Below are positions 27,576-37,280 of a stretch of DNA of 64,000 nt, piece by piece. The notes beneath the pieces are model-generated. The model was not told the origin of the DNA and searched no databases. It saw only the letters and a program-made list of their open reading frames with translations. This DNA comes from JAFGAS01 sp963809875 (GTDB lineage Bacteria > Desulfobacterota > Zymogenia > Zymogenales > Zymogenaceae). The stretch is from the NCBI GenBank assembly GCA_963809875.1, contig CAWELC010000011.1, forward strand, positions 1 through 64,000. Reading direction: 5' to 3'. Both the position numbers and the translations under genes were made by a program. How positions within the stretch are numbered: the first letter of the stretch is position 1; each line of letters begins with the position of its first letter.

Positions 27576-29066
27576 GACTCTTCCTCTCAAGAAAATTCAG
27601 AGATATCGGAGGCCGACCGCTCATTCGGGTTTCCTCCTCTGCCGGCGGCCCGCCGCGAGGGACGTCGGGCGCCATCCGGTCCCTAAACCGCGCATACGCT
27701 ACCAGCGCCCGGGCGGCCCAGACGGCCCGGCCGGGGTCGGGGAACACCGGTACGCGCTCTTCCTCGAAGGCGGCATACCACCTCAGAAAGATCGAATTTT
27801 CGCCGCCCATGAAGCAGGCGATGATAGGCTTACCGGGGTGCTCGTCGCGGATCTGAGCAGATTACCCGGGCGGCGTCAAAGTCCGACTCCGGGATGAGGG
27901 TAAAGATCAGAATCAGGATATCCACGTCGGGCTGGGCGATCAGGGCCCGGGCGATGACCTCGTAGGCCCGCTCGGGCCCCACGTTCTCGATGGCAAACCA
28001 CATGTCCACCGGGTTTTTAACCCGAGCCCACGACGGAAAGACCGTTTCCATCTTCCGTTTGGTCTCTTCGGACAGGGGAGGAGTGACCAGGCCCGTCTCA
28101 CCCATGCGTCTGCGGTCAGCACGCACCCCACCCCGGTGATGGAGACCACTCCGATGCGCCCGCCGCCCGGGATGCCGCAGAACGAGAAGACCTTGAGGGC
28201 GTCATAGAACCGGTCAAAATCGGCGGCGCGGGTAACCCCGAGGGAAGAGAAAACGCCGTCGTAGATACCGTCCTCGCCGGCGAGGCTTCCGGTGTGCGAA
28301 GAGATCGCGTCGGCCCCCCGCTCGGTCCTGCCCGACTTGAGGGCGACGACCGGTTTCTTTTCCGAAACGGCGCGGAGCGTCTCCAGGAAGCGCCTGCCGT
28401 CCCGGACCCCCTCGAGATAGATCGCCCACCACATCGGTAGCCGGATCGTCCCCCAGAAACGAGAGGATCTCTCCCTCGTCCACGTCGGCCTTGTTGCCCA
28501 GGCAGGCGACCTTGGCCACGGAGAAGTTCTGCGAGGAGGTTATCCATCGGAAGAATCCGGAGGCGAACATTCCCGTCTGCCCGAAAAAGGAGACGGTCCC
28601 CGCGGTCGGGCTTCGTAAGGGTCGTGATGGAGGTGACGAACCCGTCCTTGACGTTCACCGTCCCGATACTGTTGGGCCCCATGAGGCGCATACGGTAGCG
28701 CGTCGCGATGTCGACCACTTCGCGCTCGAGCCGCCTTCCCACCTCGTCCCCGGAGTCGGAGAAGCCCGCCGTGGAGATGATGACCCCCCTGACGCCCTTC
28801 CTGCCGCATTCGTCCATCGCCTTGGGCACCAGGTCACGCGGGATGACCATCATGGCCAGCTCCAGATCGCCGGGCACGTCACATACGCTCGGGTACGCTT
28901 TGTGGTTGAGGATCGTCCCGCCCCGCGGGTTGACCGGACATATCGTCCCCTGCCAGCCGAATTCGTGGAGGTTCTGGATGACGATATTACCTCCCTTCTT
29001 GGGGTTGTCGGAGGCCCCGATGACGGCGAAGCTCGAAGGGTTAAAGAAGATCTCGATGGAATGCAT
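27553..29066 (-). CDS. NDP-forming acyl-CoA synthetase, CoA-binding subunit type (frameshifts)
   Basis: About 504 residues. The N-terminal CoA-binding Rossmann domain is clear: FFNPSSFAVIGASDNPKKGG, MGPNSIGTVNV. The ligase domain then follows in other frames: VACLGNKADVDEGEILSFL, the phosphohistidine loop SHTGSLAGEDGIYDGVF, and FMGGENSIFLRW near the end. Four or five indels split it. The alpha-subunit-type length suggests a separate ATP-grasp beta subunit, which is not seen here. The expected reaction is acyl-CoA + ADP + Pi to acid + CoA + ATP, a route for substrate-level energy conservation in anaerobes. The end overlaps lgt by about 23 bases. Confidence 0.8.
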
Positions 29067-29135
29067 GAAACGTGTCCGCTCCCGCTGAATGATAACGTGT
29101 CAGAATCGGTTCAACTCGGCCGCGCCGAATTTCGG

Positions 29136-29817
29136 CTACCTGGCTGTCCCTTCCTTTGCCCGCATCATCGCGTCCAGCTCATCTATCCTTGCTCCGAGGG
29201 TCGTCCTGTCGGGCAATACGGTTCCCGGATCATAGCTCTGCAGCTGCTCCCGGATCTTGCCCGCGTCCTTGCTGTCCCCGGTCCCGGCGTATCCTAGCGG
29301 CGAGCGACCAGACCGCAAAGAGCCGGTAGGGCTCAAGGGCGCCCGCGTAGCTCGAGAGGATCGGGTCTTCGGCCATCTCCTTGATGTCGGCAAGGAGGAG
29401 GCCGGAGTCGTCGACAAGGGCGTCATAGATCTTGGCGTCTTTAATAGTGATGAGGTTCTTGGTCGCCTGATCGCAGTAATCGTTCATCTCGTCGGCCGAA
29501 AAGATGCGGGCAAGTCCGCGCCCGCCGGAGGAGAGCAACATGAACTGCCCGAAGACCCAGCCCGTCTTGCCCCGATAGCCGACCAGATACCAGTAGTCTG
29601 TGAAATTACCCACGTCAACCGGCCTGGGCTGTCGTCCGAGGATTGCCACGGGGATACCTTCATTGAGGAGCCACACCGCTGTGGAGTCACCGGCGGCCGA
29701 CTCGTGCATCTGCACCCGGGAGCCGATAATGGTGGCGCTTCGCTCTATCGCCGGGGACGATTCGGCCGCAAGGATTGCGGCGGCAAACATGAGCACAGAG
29801 ATAATCACGTTCTTCAT
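29136..29817 (-). CDS. Secreted SH3-domain protein, paralogue of 23352-24026 (one frameshift)
   Basis: About 227 residues with a signal peptide (NVIISVLMFAAAILAAESS). Residues 25-105 are an SH3b-like domain: SRVQMHESAAGDSTAVWLL and DYWYLVGYRGKTGWVFGQFM. A helical C-terminal region follows, broken near 29292 by one indel and continuing SKDAGKIREQLQSYDPGTVL. The start overlaps the stop of the EI24-family gene (ATGA). It shares the SH3 pattern with the protein at 23352-24026, but the C-terminal domains are unrelated. Periplasmic location is likely. Confidence 0.6.
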
Positions 29818-30638
29818 GGTACCTTCCTTTCCCGATGCGATGGGACGGCCGGAGTCATGTCGGGGACCTTACCGTACCACGTCTCTATCTCGCAAAAGAG
29901 GATGGTTGCGCCGACAACAGTCAGGGGGATCACGACAAAATTAAGAAACGGGATCACAACCGATACGAGCGCCCCGGCCCCGAACCCGAGGGAGGATGGG
30001 ATATGCCTGAAGATGAAACGCCACTTGACGGCAAACGGAAGCCTTCTCCTGGCCAGGGGATAGTCAAGGTTATCATATGCCAGAAAGAACATGGTGGCGA
30101 TGTTGCCGAAGATGAGATAAAAGATCTTTCCGACAACCGGAATAATGAATATCACGACGAGAGACAGGAGGAGGACCAGCATGATGCCCGTTCGCATGAT
30201 CTCGTTCTTAAGTGAGATGATGATGTCTTTTGCCAGAAGGCGAACTGAGAAGGGCTCGTCCTTCCTGTGTCCCTTGCATATCTGCTCCGTTCTTTGGGAG
30301 AGGACCTCGTTGAAGGGGACGCAGATAATCCCCGCCAGGATGTAGAAGATGACTGCCCCGAAGATGAGGAGCGCCAGTACAAGGACGATCTGAACGGCAT
30401 AAGATAGGACGATCCAGTACCATTGACCCTGGTTCGGGATCAGATGGCCCGCCAGCTCCTGCGAGTAGTGCATGCCGATAACGAATAACGCCACCACCAG
30501 GATGATATTGATGAGGGTGGGGAAGGCGGCGTACGGGAGGAGCCGGGGGTGGGACAGCAGAAAACGCAGTGCCCGCAGGGGGGCAAAGAGCCCTCCGGCG
30601 AACCTGCTTACGATGCCGGGGACGCGCGCCTGGTTCAT
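29814..30638 (-). CDS. EI24/CysZ-like membrane protein
   Basis: Membrane protein of 274 residues with four to six hydrophobic segments (about 33-55, 75-105, 150-185, 210-250). GGLFAPLRALRFLLSHPRLLPY at the start, the cytoplasmic loop VPFNEVLSQRTEQ and the motif LAYDNLDYPLARR with FRHIPSSLGFGAG match the EI24 domain family, which includes CysZ. Sulfate transport is known only for CysZ itself, and no cysteine genes are adjacent, so the substrate is open. Start and stop overlap its neighbours by ATGA, so it is translationally coupled to both. Confidence 0.72.
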   Translation of the reverse strand: MNQARVPGIVSRFAGGLFAPLRALRFLLSHPRLLPYAAFPTLINIILVVALFVIGMHYSQELAGHLIPNQGQWYWIVLSYAVQIVLVLALLIFGAVIFYILAGIICVPFNEVLSQRTEQICKGHRKDEPFSVRLLAKDIIISLKNEIMRTGIMLVLLLSLVVIFIIPVVGKIFYLIFGNIATMFFLAYDNLDYPLARRRLPFAVKWRFIFRHIPSSLGFGAGALVSVVIPFLNFVVIPLTVVGATILFCEIETWYGKVPDMTPAVPSHRERKVP

Positions 30639-31960
30639 CGCGGGGCCTCCCCGGTTATGAATACCAGGCGGATATCCATGACGTTGGTCCTTGTGGGCCC
30701 GGTTTTGATCAGATCACCGAGGGCCTGAAAGAAGGTATAGGAGTCGTTGTTGGCCAGATAGCGGTCGGCATCGAGGCCCTTTTCCCGCGCCCGCGAGATG
30801 GTGTCCGGTGCCGCGAACGCCCCGGCTGCGTCGGTGGGACCGTCGGTGCCGTCGCTGCCGCAAAAGAGGCCGAAGGTCCCGGGGGTTCCCGCCGTCTCGC
30901 GGGCAAACACCAGGGCGCATTCCGTGTTCCTGCCGCCGACGCCCGATCCCGTGACGGTAAGAGTCGTCTCACCCCCGGAGATAAGGCAGGCGGGTGGCGG
31001 CGCGGGCCTCCCGTAACGTGAAACTTCCCGGGCCACGGCCGCGTGAAACCGCGCAAGCTCGTGCGTGTCGCCCGTGAATGAGGATGAGAGGACGAGGGCC
31101 GAAAACCCGAGGTCGCCCGCCCGACGCTGGGCCGCCGACAGCGCCGTTGCGGCGCTTCCGACGATAAGATTGGTCACCCCCTCGAAAACGGGGTCGCCCG
31201 GCTTGGGGGTATCGGCGACACGACCCGCCGCACCCGCGGCCAGATGCCGGGCCACCGGGGCGGGAACCTTATCGGCCAGACCATATTTCCTGAGCACGCC
31301 CAGGGCGTCGGCAAACGTCGTCGGGTCGGGGGCGGTAGGCCCGGAGGCGATAGACGGAGATGTCATCGCCGACCACATCCGAGAGGATGAGCGCGATCAC
31401 GCGGGCCGGCCGAATGAGCCGGGCGAGCCTTCCGCCGGAGAAGGCCGAGAGGTGCTTCCGAACGGCATTGATCTCCCGGATATCCGCGGAGGAGTCGATG
31501 AGGAGCCGGCTGGTCCGGGCGAGATCGTCCAGCGTCAGGCCGTTATCGCCAAGACCCGTCATGGCCGAGCCTCCGCCGGAAATCAATACGAGCACGAGAT
31601 CATCGGGATCCTCTGCCCGTGACCATGTCGATAATCCTGCGGGCGCCCGCGGCCCCGTTCTCGTCGGGTATGGGGTGGCCGGCCTCGATGACCTCGATTC
31701 CCGGTATACTCCCCCCGTGACCGCGCTTGGTGACGACGACCCCGCCGGCGATCCGATCTCTCATGACGTCACGGGCCGCCTCGGCCATAGGCAGGGCGGC
31801 CTTACCGATACCGGCCACGTATACGCGGGAATATCGCCCGGATTTCGTCGTCGAGCTCCGACAACGCCCGCTCAACGACGCCCCCGGGGTTCACGCCGGC
31901 TACCGCGCTCCTGAAGATATCGAGGGCCTGTTCCTTTATCCGCTGGCGGGGCACGTTCAT
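30635..31960 (-). CDS. Glycerate 2-kinase, MOFRL-type (frameshifts)
   Basis: About 441 residues from the ATG at 31960 (NVPRQRIKEQALDIFRSAV). It has the DUF4147 N-terminal half: RVYVAGIGKAALPMAEAA, VEAGHP-like IEVIEAGHPIPDENG, LVLISGGGSAM and INAVRKHLSAFSGGRLARL. The C-terminal MOFRL half has SGGETTLTVTGSGVGGRNTE. Three indels (about 31855, 31610, 31370) split it. GckA-type enzymes phosphorylate D-glycerate at O2 to 2-phosphoglycerate, two steps from pyruvate kinase, which lies in the same transcription direction downstream. The stop overlaps the EI24-family start. Confidence 0.82.
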
Positions 31961-32109
31961 GACGTGACGAAATCCGAAAAGGGTTTCGGAGAAGCGCCGC
32001 CAAAAAACCTTGCTTTTTAGACGACGATTCCCTATAATTTGACAATTCTTGCATAACCGAGGGGCAAAATCAACAGCTAAATTCTTCCGGTGACGTTTGG
32101 GGGTGTGTT
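31961..32109. other. Divergent intergenic region, glycerate kinase / zinc-ribbon gene
   Basis: About 150 bases between divergent genes, unusually AT-rich near 32030-32095. A TTGACA at 32039-32044 (+) and an ATTATA-like box nearby could be promoter parts, but no complete well-spaced pair is clear on either strand. Confidence 0.3.
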
Positions 32110-33390
32110 ATGAATATCACCTGCCCGCATTGCGGCCTCGTCGGTAAGATCGACCGGGACAAGCTGAAGGCGTCGTCGGGAACCGTCAAGTGCCCCCGCT
32201 GCCACAAGGCCTTCACGCCGATCGAGGAAAAACCCCCCGCACCCGGACGCTCCGCCTCCCCGAAAAAAGGGACGCCGAAAAAAGAGCCCGTGCTTTTCGG
32301 CGCCCGATCCAGTGACGACCTCCCGTTTACGAAGATAATGCAGGGAGACGATCTGCGTTCGGAGCATGACCTCGATATAGAGATCGAGACCGTCGATATG
32401 CCGGATTCCCTTGGCGCGGATAGGGCCGAGGAGATCATCTCCCTCGGTGAAGAAGACATCGTCTCGACGGGGGATGACGGGTTTGGCCCGGCGCAAGCCG
32501 GCCCAGCGGAACTCCCGGAGGAAATTCCCCTGGGAGATACCGCCGCCGGGGCACCCGGTGAGATTCCGGATTCGGCGATGCCGGTCCCAATGGAAACCCC
32601 GCCGTCCCCGAAGCCGAAGCGGGGCCTCTTCGGGCTCTTCGGGGGAGGTCCCAAGCCCCCGAAGGAGACAGTGTCCCCGCCGGCCGCCCGGCCGGCCCCG
32701 CGGAGGGCGGGCATCAGGAGGGGGTTGATCCTCTTTTTCATCGCCGTGCTTGCCCTGTGGGGGGGATACCGTTTTTTTTCTACCTACTGGCCGCCCTATG
32801 TCCAGGAGAAGGAATTCCTCACCGACTCCCGCGCCCTCTTTGATAAATACCATGAATTAAGGGTCTATCTCAAAGTGGGGATGCCCGATCCCGTGTTCGC
32901 CACAAAAGTGGCGGAGACCGCCTACTTCTGGGAGGTCTACCGTGAGAAGCACGATTCGAAGTATCGCAAGGATCCCCTGTTTGCCTCGCTGATGATCATG
33001 GGAAGGCTCTTTCTGACGATCAAGGAGCTGTTGGACAGGGATATGTACCCGGATAACTACCTCGGTCTCGAGTGGGGCGAGGGGTTTCCTTTCCTGACCA
33101 AGGAGGAATACGTCAACGCGATGGTGACGGGTATCCCCATCTGCATCAATGCCGCCGAGGATAACTTCCTCTTCGCAAAGCAGCTGCTGGATCTTTCGGG
33201 TAACTTCAACTTCGTATCCATGACGACCGGCGAGATCCTTAAGCGTCCCTCCGGGACGTCACGTGCCGACTACGCCCCCGACCTGAAGCGGGCAAACAAT
33301 GCGTTCATGACGCTCGATACCCAGATGCCCGTCCTGAAGAAGGCGGTTGCCGAGGTTCGCAGTACTGTAACCAGCGTGTCAGGAAAATGA
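32110..33390 (+). CDS. Zinc-ribbon (MJ0042-type) membrane protein
   Basis: About 426 residues. Residues 4-40 carry two CxxC pairs (CPHCG and CPRCH), a zinc ribbon. A long acidic, low-complexity and proline-rich linker runs to about residue 200. One transmembrane helix follows (about 206-225, GLILFFIAVLALWGGYRFF), then a globular C-terminal domain of about 190 residues, probably periplasmic. Nothing in the C-terminal domain is recognised. The architecture resembles zinc-ribbon membrane sensors or anti-regulators, but that is inference. The SUMF1-like gene starts 8 bases after it. Confidence 0.65.
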   Translation: MNITCPHCGLVGKIDRDKLKASSGTVKCPRCHKAFTPIEEKPPAPGRSASPKKGTPKKEPVLFGARSSDDLPFTKIMQGDDLRSEHDLDIEIETVDMPDSLGADRAEEIISLGEEDIVSTGDDGFGPAQAGPAELPEEIPLGDTAAGAPGEIPDSAMPVPMETPPSPKPKRGLFGLFGGGPKPPKETVSPPAARPAPRRAGIRRGLILFFIAVLALWGGYRFFSTYWPPYVQEKEFLTDSRALFDKYHELRVYLKVGMPDPVFATKVAETAYFWEVYREKHDSKYRKDPLFASLMIMGRLFLTIKELLDRDMYPDNYLGLEWGEGFPFLTKEEYVNAMVTGIPICINAAEDNFLFAKQLLDLSGNFNFVSMTTGEILKRPSGTSRADYAPDLKRANNAFMTLDTQMPVLKKAVAEVRSTVTSVSGK

Positions 33391-33397
33391 GGTAGCG

Positions 33398-34201
33398 ATG
33401 AAAAAGATCGTGACGGCCCTGTTCATTTCGGTTGCCCTGTTGACGTCGTTGGGAGCCATGAACGCCCAAGCCGGCGTGTATGAGGATATGGTCCTGATCC
33501 CGGCGGGAGAGTTCGTCATGGGCAGCGCCCTGGGTGATGCCGACGAGCGGCCCGAGCACCGGGTCTTTGTAAAGGACTTCTTTGTAGACCGTTTTGAGGT
33601 AACCAACGACGAGTTCGCGGCCTTTCTGAACGAGGTGGGAAATCCGCTCGTGGAGGGAGCGCACTACCTGTTCATCGACAGCCCCGACTGCAGGATCGAT
33701 GAGATAAAGGGGAAATTTGTCGCCGAGGAAGGATACGGCGATCACCCGGTGACACAGGTGAGCTACTACGGGGCGGAGGCCTACGCGGGCTGGGCGGGCA
33801 AACGCCTTCCCACGGAAGCCGAGTGGGAGAAGGCCGCCCGCGGTGGTCTGGGAGGAAAAGAGTATCCGTGGGGTGACGATATCGATACGCTCTCGGCCAA
33901 CTATGGGCGGAAACGAATGGGGACGTCGCCGGTGGGGATATTTGCGCCGAATGGGTTTGGCCTCTATGACGTGTCGGGAAACGTCGCCGAGATGGTGAGC
34001 GATTATTACGGCGAGGGCTACTATCGGTCGTCCCCCGCCGCGGACCCGAAAGGGCCCGAGACGGGCGAGACGCACGTCGTGCGGGGAGGAAGCTGGCTTT
34101 CGGATGCTCTGGGTGTCAGGGTCTTTGCGCGCGCGCCCGGAAACCTCCCCTACGTATCGCTTCCAAACGTCGGGTTTCGGTGCGCCAGGGACGCGCAATG
34201 A
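33398..34201 (+). CDS. Secreted SUMF1/FGE-domain protein
   Basis: About 267 residues with a signal peptide ending NAQA. The FGE-sulfatase domain starts at MVLIPAGEFVMGSALGDADERP and continues with KDFFVDRFEVTNDEFAAFL, GKRLPTEAEWEKAARGG and VRGGSWLSDALGVRVFARA, ending GFRCARDAQ. The formylglycine-generating cysteine pair expected near the RGGSW...R region is not present, so it probably is not a sulfatase-modifying enzyme but one of the many binding-type relatives. The first domain copy is complete. It is co-directional with the zinc-ribbon membrane gene, and a joint envelope role is possible. Confidence 0.82.
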   Translation: MKKIVTALFISVALLTSLGAMNAQAGVYEDMVLIPAGEFVMGSALGDADERPEHRVFVKDFFVDRFEVTNDEFAAFLNEVGNPLVEGAHYLFIDSPDCRIDEIKGKFVAEEGYGDHPVTQVSYYGAEAYAGWAGKRLPTEAEWEKAARGGLGGKEYPWGDDIDTLSANYGRKRMGTSPVGIFAPNGFGLYDVSGNVAEMVSDYYGEGYYRSSPAADPKGPETGETHVVRGGSWLSDALGVRVFARAPGNLPYVSLPNVGFRCARDAQ

Positions 34202-34283
34202 TTCCCCGCACCACTCCAAATCCTCAGCCGGGCACCCCGCGCTCCCGGCCCGATTCCCTCAACCCTTCCTGCTGCGGCCGCAC

Positions 34284-35060
34284 GTGCACACCGTAGGGAT
34301 CATCGCGGCCCTCAAGCTGGAGGCCGATCCCGTCATCAGGAGTCTTGACGGGCGCCGTCAGGTCCGGGCCGGGCCGTTTTCGATACACCAGGGTGCCGTG
34401 GCCGGAAGGCAGGTCTCGGTAATCGTCTCCGGCGTAGGGAAAAAGGCGGCCCGCAGCGCAACCACGGCCCTCATCGAAACCGCACGCCCGAGGCTCATCA
34501 TCTCAATCGGCTTTGCGGGGGGACTCTCGGAGGCGATGGTGGCAGGGACGATCGTCGTGGCAGACGAGCTGGTGGATGACGAAGGGACCCGCGAGACCTT
34601 TCGCGCACCGGCACGGCTCGTCCCTCCTCGGACGGGCCGCCGGGGAGTCGTCCTTACCTCTCGGCACTTCGTGTCGGCCGTGGGTCACCGCAGAGAGCTC
34701 AGGGATCGGTTCGGCGCGGCGGCCGTCGATATGGAGAGCATCCACGTCGGTCGTATCGCCCGGCAGGCGGGCGTCCCTTTTCTGGTGGTCCGTATCATCT
34801 CAGACGACCTCTCGGCTGAGCTCCCCGTTATGGGCTCGGTTATGACGACAGACGGGCGGCTCGATATCCGACGGGCGGTCTTCTACTTTCTCGGGAATTT
34901 CCATACCATCGTTGGGTTCGTGCGGTTCATGAGGGGCTTGAGCCTTCACGCCGCCACTCTCAACCGGTACCTCTTGGAGCTGATCGCCGCCCTGCCGGCA
35001 TGCGGGTGCGAGGGGATTGACGGCGCATCGACAGGAGTGATACGGATTCCCGAGCCCTAG
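34284..35060 (+). CDS. Phosphorylase-family nucleosidase (PNP_UDP_1)
   Basis: About 258 residues from a GTG at 34284. VGIIAALKLEADPVIRSL is the typical nucleosidase N-terminus, followed by SGVGKKAARSATTALIE, LIISIGFAGGLSEAMVAG and the active-site block AAVDMESIHVGRIARQAG, FLVVRIISDD. The family cleaves nucleosides (MTA/SAH nucleosidase) or acts as hopanoid-associated phosphorylase HpnG. The present size and the ADELVDDEG segment favour the latter group weakly. No SD is clear, so the start is uncertain by about 30 bases. Confidence 0.72.
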   Translation: MHTVGIIAALKLEADPVIRSLDGRRQVRAGPFSIHQGAVAGRQVSVIVSGVGKKAARSATTALIETARPRLIISIGFAGGLSEAMVAGTIVVADELVDDEGTRETFRAPARLVPPRTGRRGVVLTSRHFVSAVGHRRELRDRFGAAAVDMESIHVGRIARQAGVPFLVVRIISDDLSAELPVMGSVMTTDGRLDIRRAVFYFLGNFHTIVGFVRFMRGLSLHAATLNRYLLELIAALPACGCEGIDGASTGVIRIPEP

Positions 35061-35157
35061 ATCGATCGTCTCCAGATAGAGCGGAAAGGCCGTATCGACG
35101 CTGTATATCGGCGATGATCTATGGTATACTGGTTTATCACATACCTCCGGGGCGGCG

Positions 35158-35394
35158 GTGGACACCATCCAGAAATACTACCGGGTAAACAGGGACGGCA
35201 TAGCCCTTCTCAAATTCATACTCGAATCATACGATAACGCGGCCGTCATGAGAACGGTCGACGAGCCGGGCTCGATTATCGAGCTGCTCGTGTCCCCGGG
35301 GTTTCTGATCGAGGTGGAGGCGGTCATTGAGGAGTTTCGGGACGAGCTCAACATCCAGGAGGTTGCGCGTCCGGACTGCCTCGATCCGCTCTGA
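35158..35394 (+). CDS. DUF4911 protein
   Basis: Small protein of 78 residues, GTG start. The pattern YYRVNRDGIALLKFILESYD followed by PGSIIELLVSPGFLIEVE and FRDELNIQEV is the DUF4911 pattern, found mainly in deltaproteobacteria; this helps the lineage guess. Function unknown. It precedes the AMMECR1 gene by 14 bases and both are probably transcribed together. Confidence 0.72.
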   Translation: MDTIQKYYRVNRDGIALLKFILESYDNAAVMRTVDEPGSIIELLVSPGFLIEVEAVIEEFRDELNIQEVARPDCLDPL

Positions 35395-35408
35395 GAGGAG
35401 GCGGAGTC

Positions 35409-35969
35409 ATGGGTAACTTCAGTCTCTCCGACAGCCAGAAGAAAGAGCTTCTGGCCGCGGCCCGAAAGACCATCGAGGAGGGCGCGCACGGCAGGAAGAA
35501 GCCGAAGGTTGAGCCGACGGACGCGGGCCTGAAGGTGCCCGCCGGGGCCTTCGTGTCGCTTCACAAGCGAGGCAGGCTCAGGGGCTGTATCGGGAGGTTC
35601 GAGGCGGACAACCCCGTATGCGATACGGTCGTCGACATGGCCTGGGCGGCTTCGAAAAACGATCCCCGGTTCAACGAGGTAGGGCCCGAGGAGCTTGACG
35701 ACATCGACATCGAGATATCGGTCCTTTCTCCCCTGAAGAAGATCGCGGATGTCAAGGAGATCAAGGTGGGCAGGCACGGGCTTTTCGTCGCCCACGGATA
35801 TCGGCGGGGGACGCTCCTGCCGCAGGTCTGTGTCGAGCAGGGGTGGGACCGCGATACGTTCCTCTGTCACACGTGTCTCAAGGCGGGGCTTCCGAAAGAC
35901 GCCTGGAAAGACGAGGGCACCGAGATTTTCATCTACGATGCCCTGATCTTCGGGGAAAAGGAGCCGTGA
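35409..35969 (+). CDS. AMMECR1-domain protein
   Basis: Protein of 186 residues, the normal size of the AMMECR1/TIGR00296 family. The signature LRGCIGRFEADNPV is intact (residues 60-74). AASKNDPRFNEVGPEELDDIDIEISVL and YRRGTLLPQVCVEQGW match the family's core. Some bacterial members sit in AmmeMemoRadiSam clusters with a Memo and a radical SAM protein; neither is adjacent here. Function is unproven. SD AGGAGGCGG precedes the ATG. Confidence 0.9.
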   Translation: MGNFSLSDSQKKELLAAARKTIEEGAHGRKKPKVEPTDAGLKVPAGAFVSLHKRGRLRGCIGRFEADNPVCDTVVDMAWAASKNDPRFNEVGPEELDDIDIEISVLSPLKKIADVKEIKVGRHGLFVAHGYRRGTLLPQVCVEQGWDRDTFLCHTCLKAGLPKDAWKDEGTEIFIYDALIFGEKEP

Positions 35970-36079
35970 TCGATCGCCGTTCACCTCCCCGGTGAAACGG
36001 ACCGGCCGCGCTGCCGGCCGGCCTATCGTCACGTTCCGCCCGTCGGCGTACTCGCCTGCTTCCGACTGCTCTCCGAGTC

Positions 36080-37279
36080 CTACGTGAGCTTTTTGACCGC
36101 CTCTCCGATCCTCTTTACGCCCTCGGTGATCTCGGCCGTCGAGGCCGCGTACGAAAGGCGTACGCACGTATCGTCGCCGAACTCCGCCCCCGGCACCAGC
36201 GCCACCTTGGCCTCGGTCAACAGGAAAGCCGCAAAACCGATCGATCCGGTGATCTTCGTGCCCGAGAATGACTTTCCGAAAGTCCCCGACACGTCGGGGA
36301 ACGCATAGAAGGCTCCCTCCGGATTGCGGCAGGTCACTCCCGGTATCGCGTTGAGGCCGTCGACGATGAGCTTTCGCCGGGCCTCGAACTCCCGCCTCAT
36401 CCGCTCCACCTCGTCCTGGGGTCCGCTGATCGCCTCCACGGCCGCCCATTGAGCGATGGAAGACGCGTTGGTGGTGCTCTGGCTCTGGATCTTGGTCATG
36501 GCCGAGATGAGGGCCTCGGGACCCGCGGCGTACCCGATGCGCCAGCCGGTCATGGCGTACGTCTTGGAGACCCCGTTGACGACGATGGAAAGCTGCCTGA
36601 TCTCGTCCCCAAGGGAGGCAATGCTGACGTGCCTGAAGCCGTCGTAGACCAGTTTCTCGTAAATCTCGTCGGAGATGACGTAAATATTATTCTTGACGCA
36701 GAAGTGTGCGATGTCGGACAGCTCCCGTTCGCTATAGGACACCCCGGACGGATTGGACGGATAGTTGAGGATCAGGGCCTTGGTCGCCCCAGTAGTGTAA
36801 CGGGCCAGATCGTCTGGGTCGATCTTGAAGTCCCTGTCCCTCCCGCTGGGGATGATGACCGGTGTCCCGCCCGCAAGCCCTACCATCGGGGGATAGGATA
36901 CCCAGTAGGGTGCGGGAATCAGCACCTCGTCGCCCGGCTCAAAAAAGGCCATGCAGAGATTATAGAGGGAGTGCTTGCCCCCGCAGGAGACGAGGATCTC
37001 GGAGGGCTTGTAGGCGATACCATTGTCGCGCATGAACTTTTCGACGATGGCGGCCTTGAGCTCTTTAATGCCCCCCACGTCCGTATATTTGGTCTTGCCC
37101 GCTTCAATGGCTTTGATGCCCGATTTCTTGATATTGGCCGGCGTGTCGAAGTCCGGCTCGCCCACCCCGAACCCAATGACGTTTTCGCCCTTGGCCTTGA
37201 GCTCATTGGCCTTGGCGGTGATGGCAAGCGTCGCCGACGGCTTGAGGCTGATGACCCGGTCGGACAGTTTACGTTTCAT
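36080..37279 (-). CDS. Pyridoxal-phosphate aminotransferase, aspartate type
   Basis: Fold type I aminotransferase of 399 residues. VISLKPSATLAITAKANELK at the N-terminus, GVGEPDFDTP, NYPSNPSGVSYS, and the PLP-binding lysine in VNGVSKTYAMTGWRIGYAAG are all intact. The arginine that binds the substrate carboxylate is in VRLSYAAS. This pattern matches class Ib aspartate/prephenate aminotransferases, which use aspartate or prephenate; sequence alone does not decide. It follows coaD with a 1-base gap in the PAP2-to-aminotransferase run. Confidence 0.92.
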   Translation of the reverse strand: MKRKLSDRVISLKPSATLAITAKANELKAKGENVIGFGVGEPDFDTPANIKKSGIKAIEAGKTKYTDVGGIKELKAAIVEKFMRDNGIAYKPSEILVSCGGKHSLYNLCMAFFEPGDEVLIPAPYWVSYPPMVGLAGGTPVIIPSGRDRDFKIDPDDLARYTTGATKALILNYPSNPSGVSYSERELSDIAHFCVKNNIYVISDEIYEKLVYDGFRHVSIASLGDEIRQLSIVVNGVSKTYAMTGWRIGYAAGPEALISAMTKIQSQSTTNASSIAQWAAVEAISGPQDEVERMRREFEARRKLIVDGLNAIPGVTCRNPEGAFYAFPDVSGTFGKSFSGTKITGSIGFAAFLLTEAKVALVPGAEFGDDTCVRLSYAASTAEITEGVKRIGEAVKKLT

Positions 37280-37280
37280 G

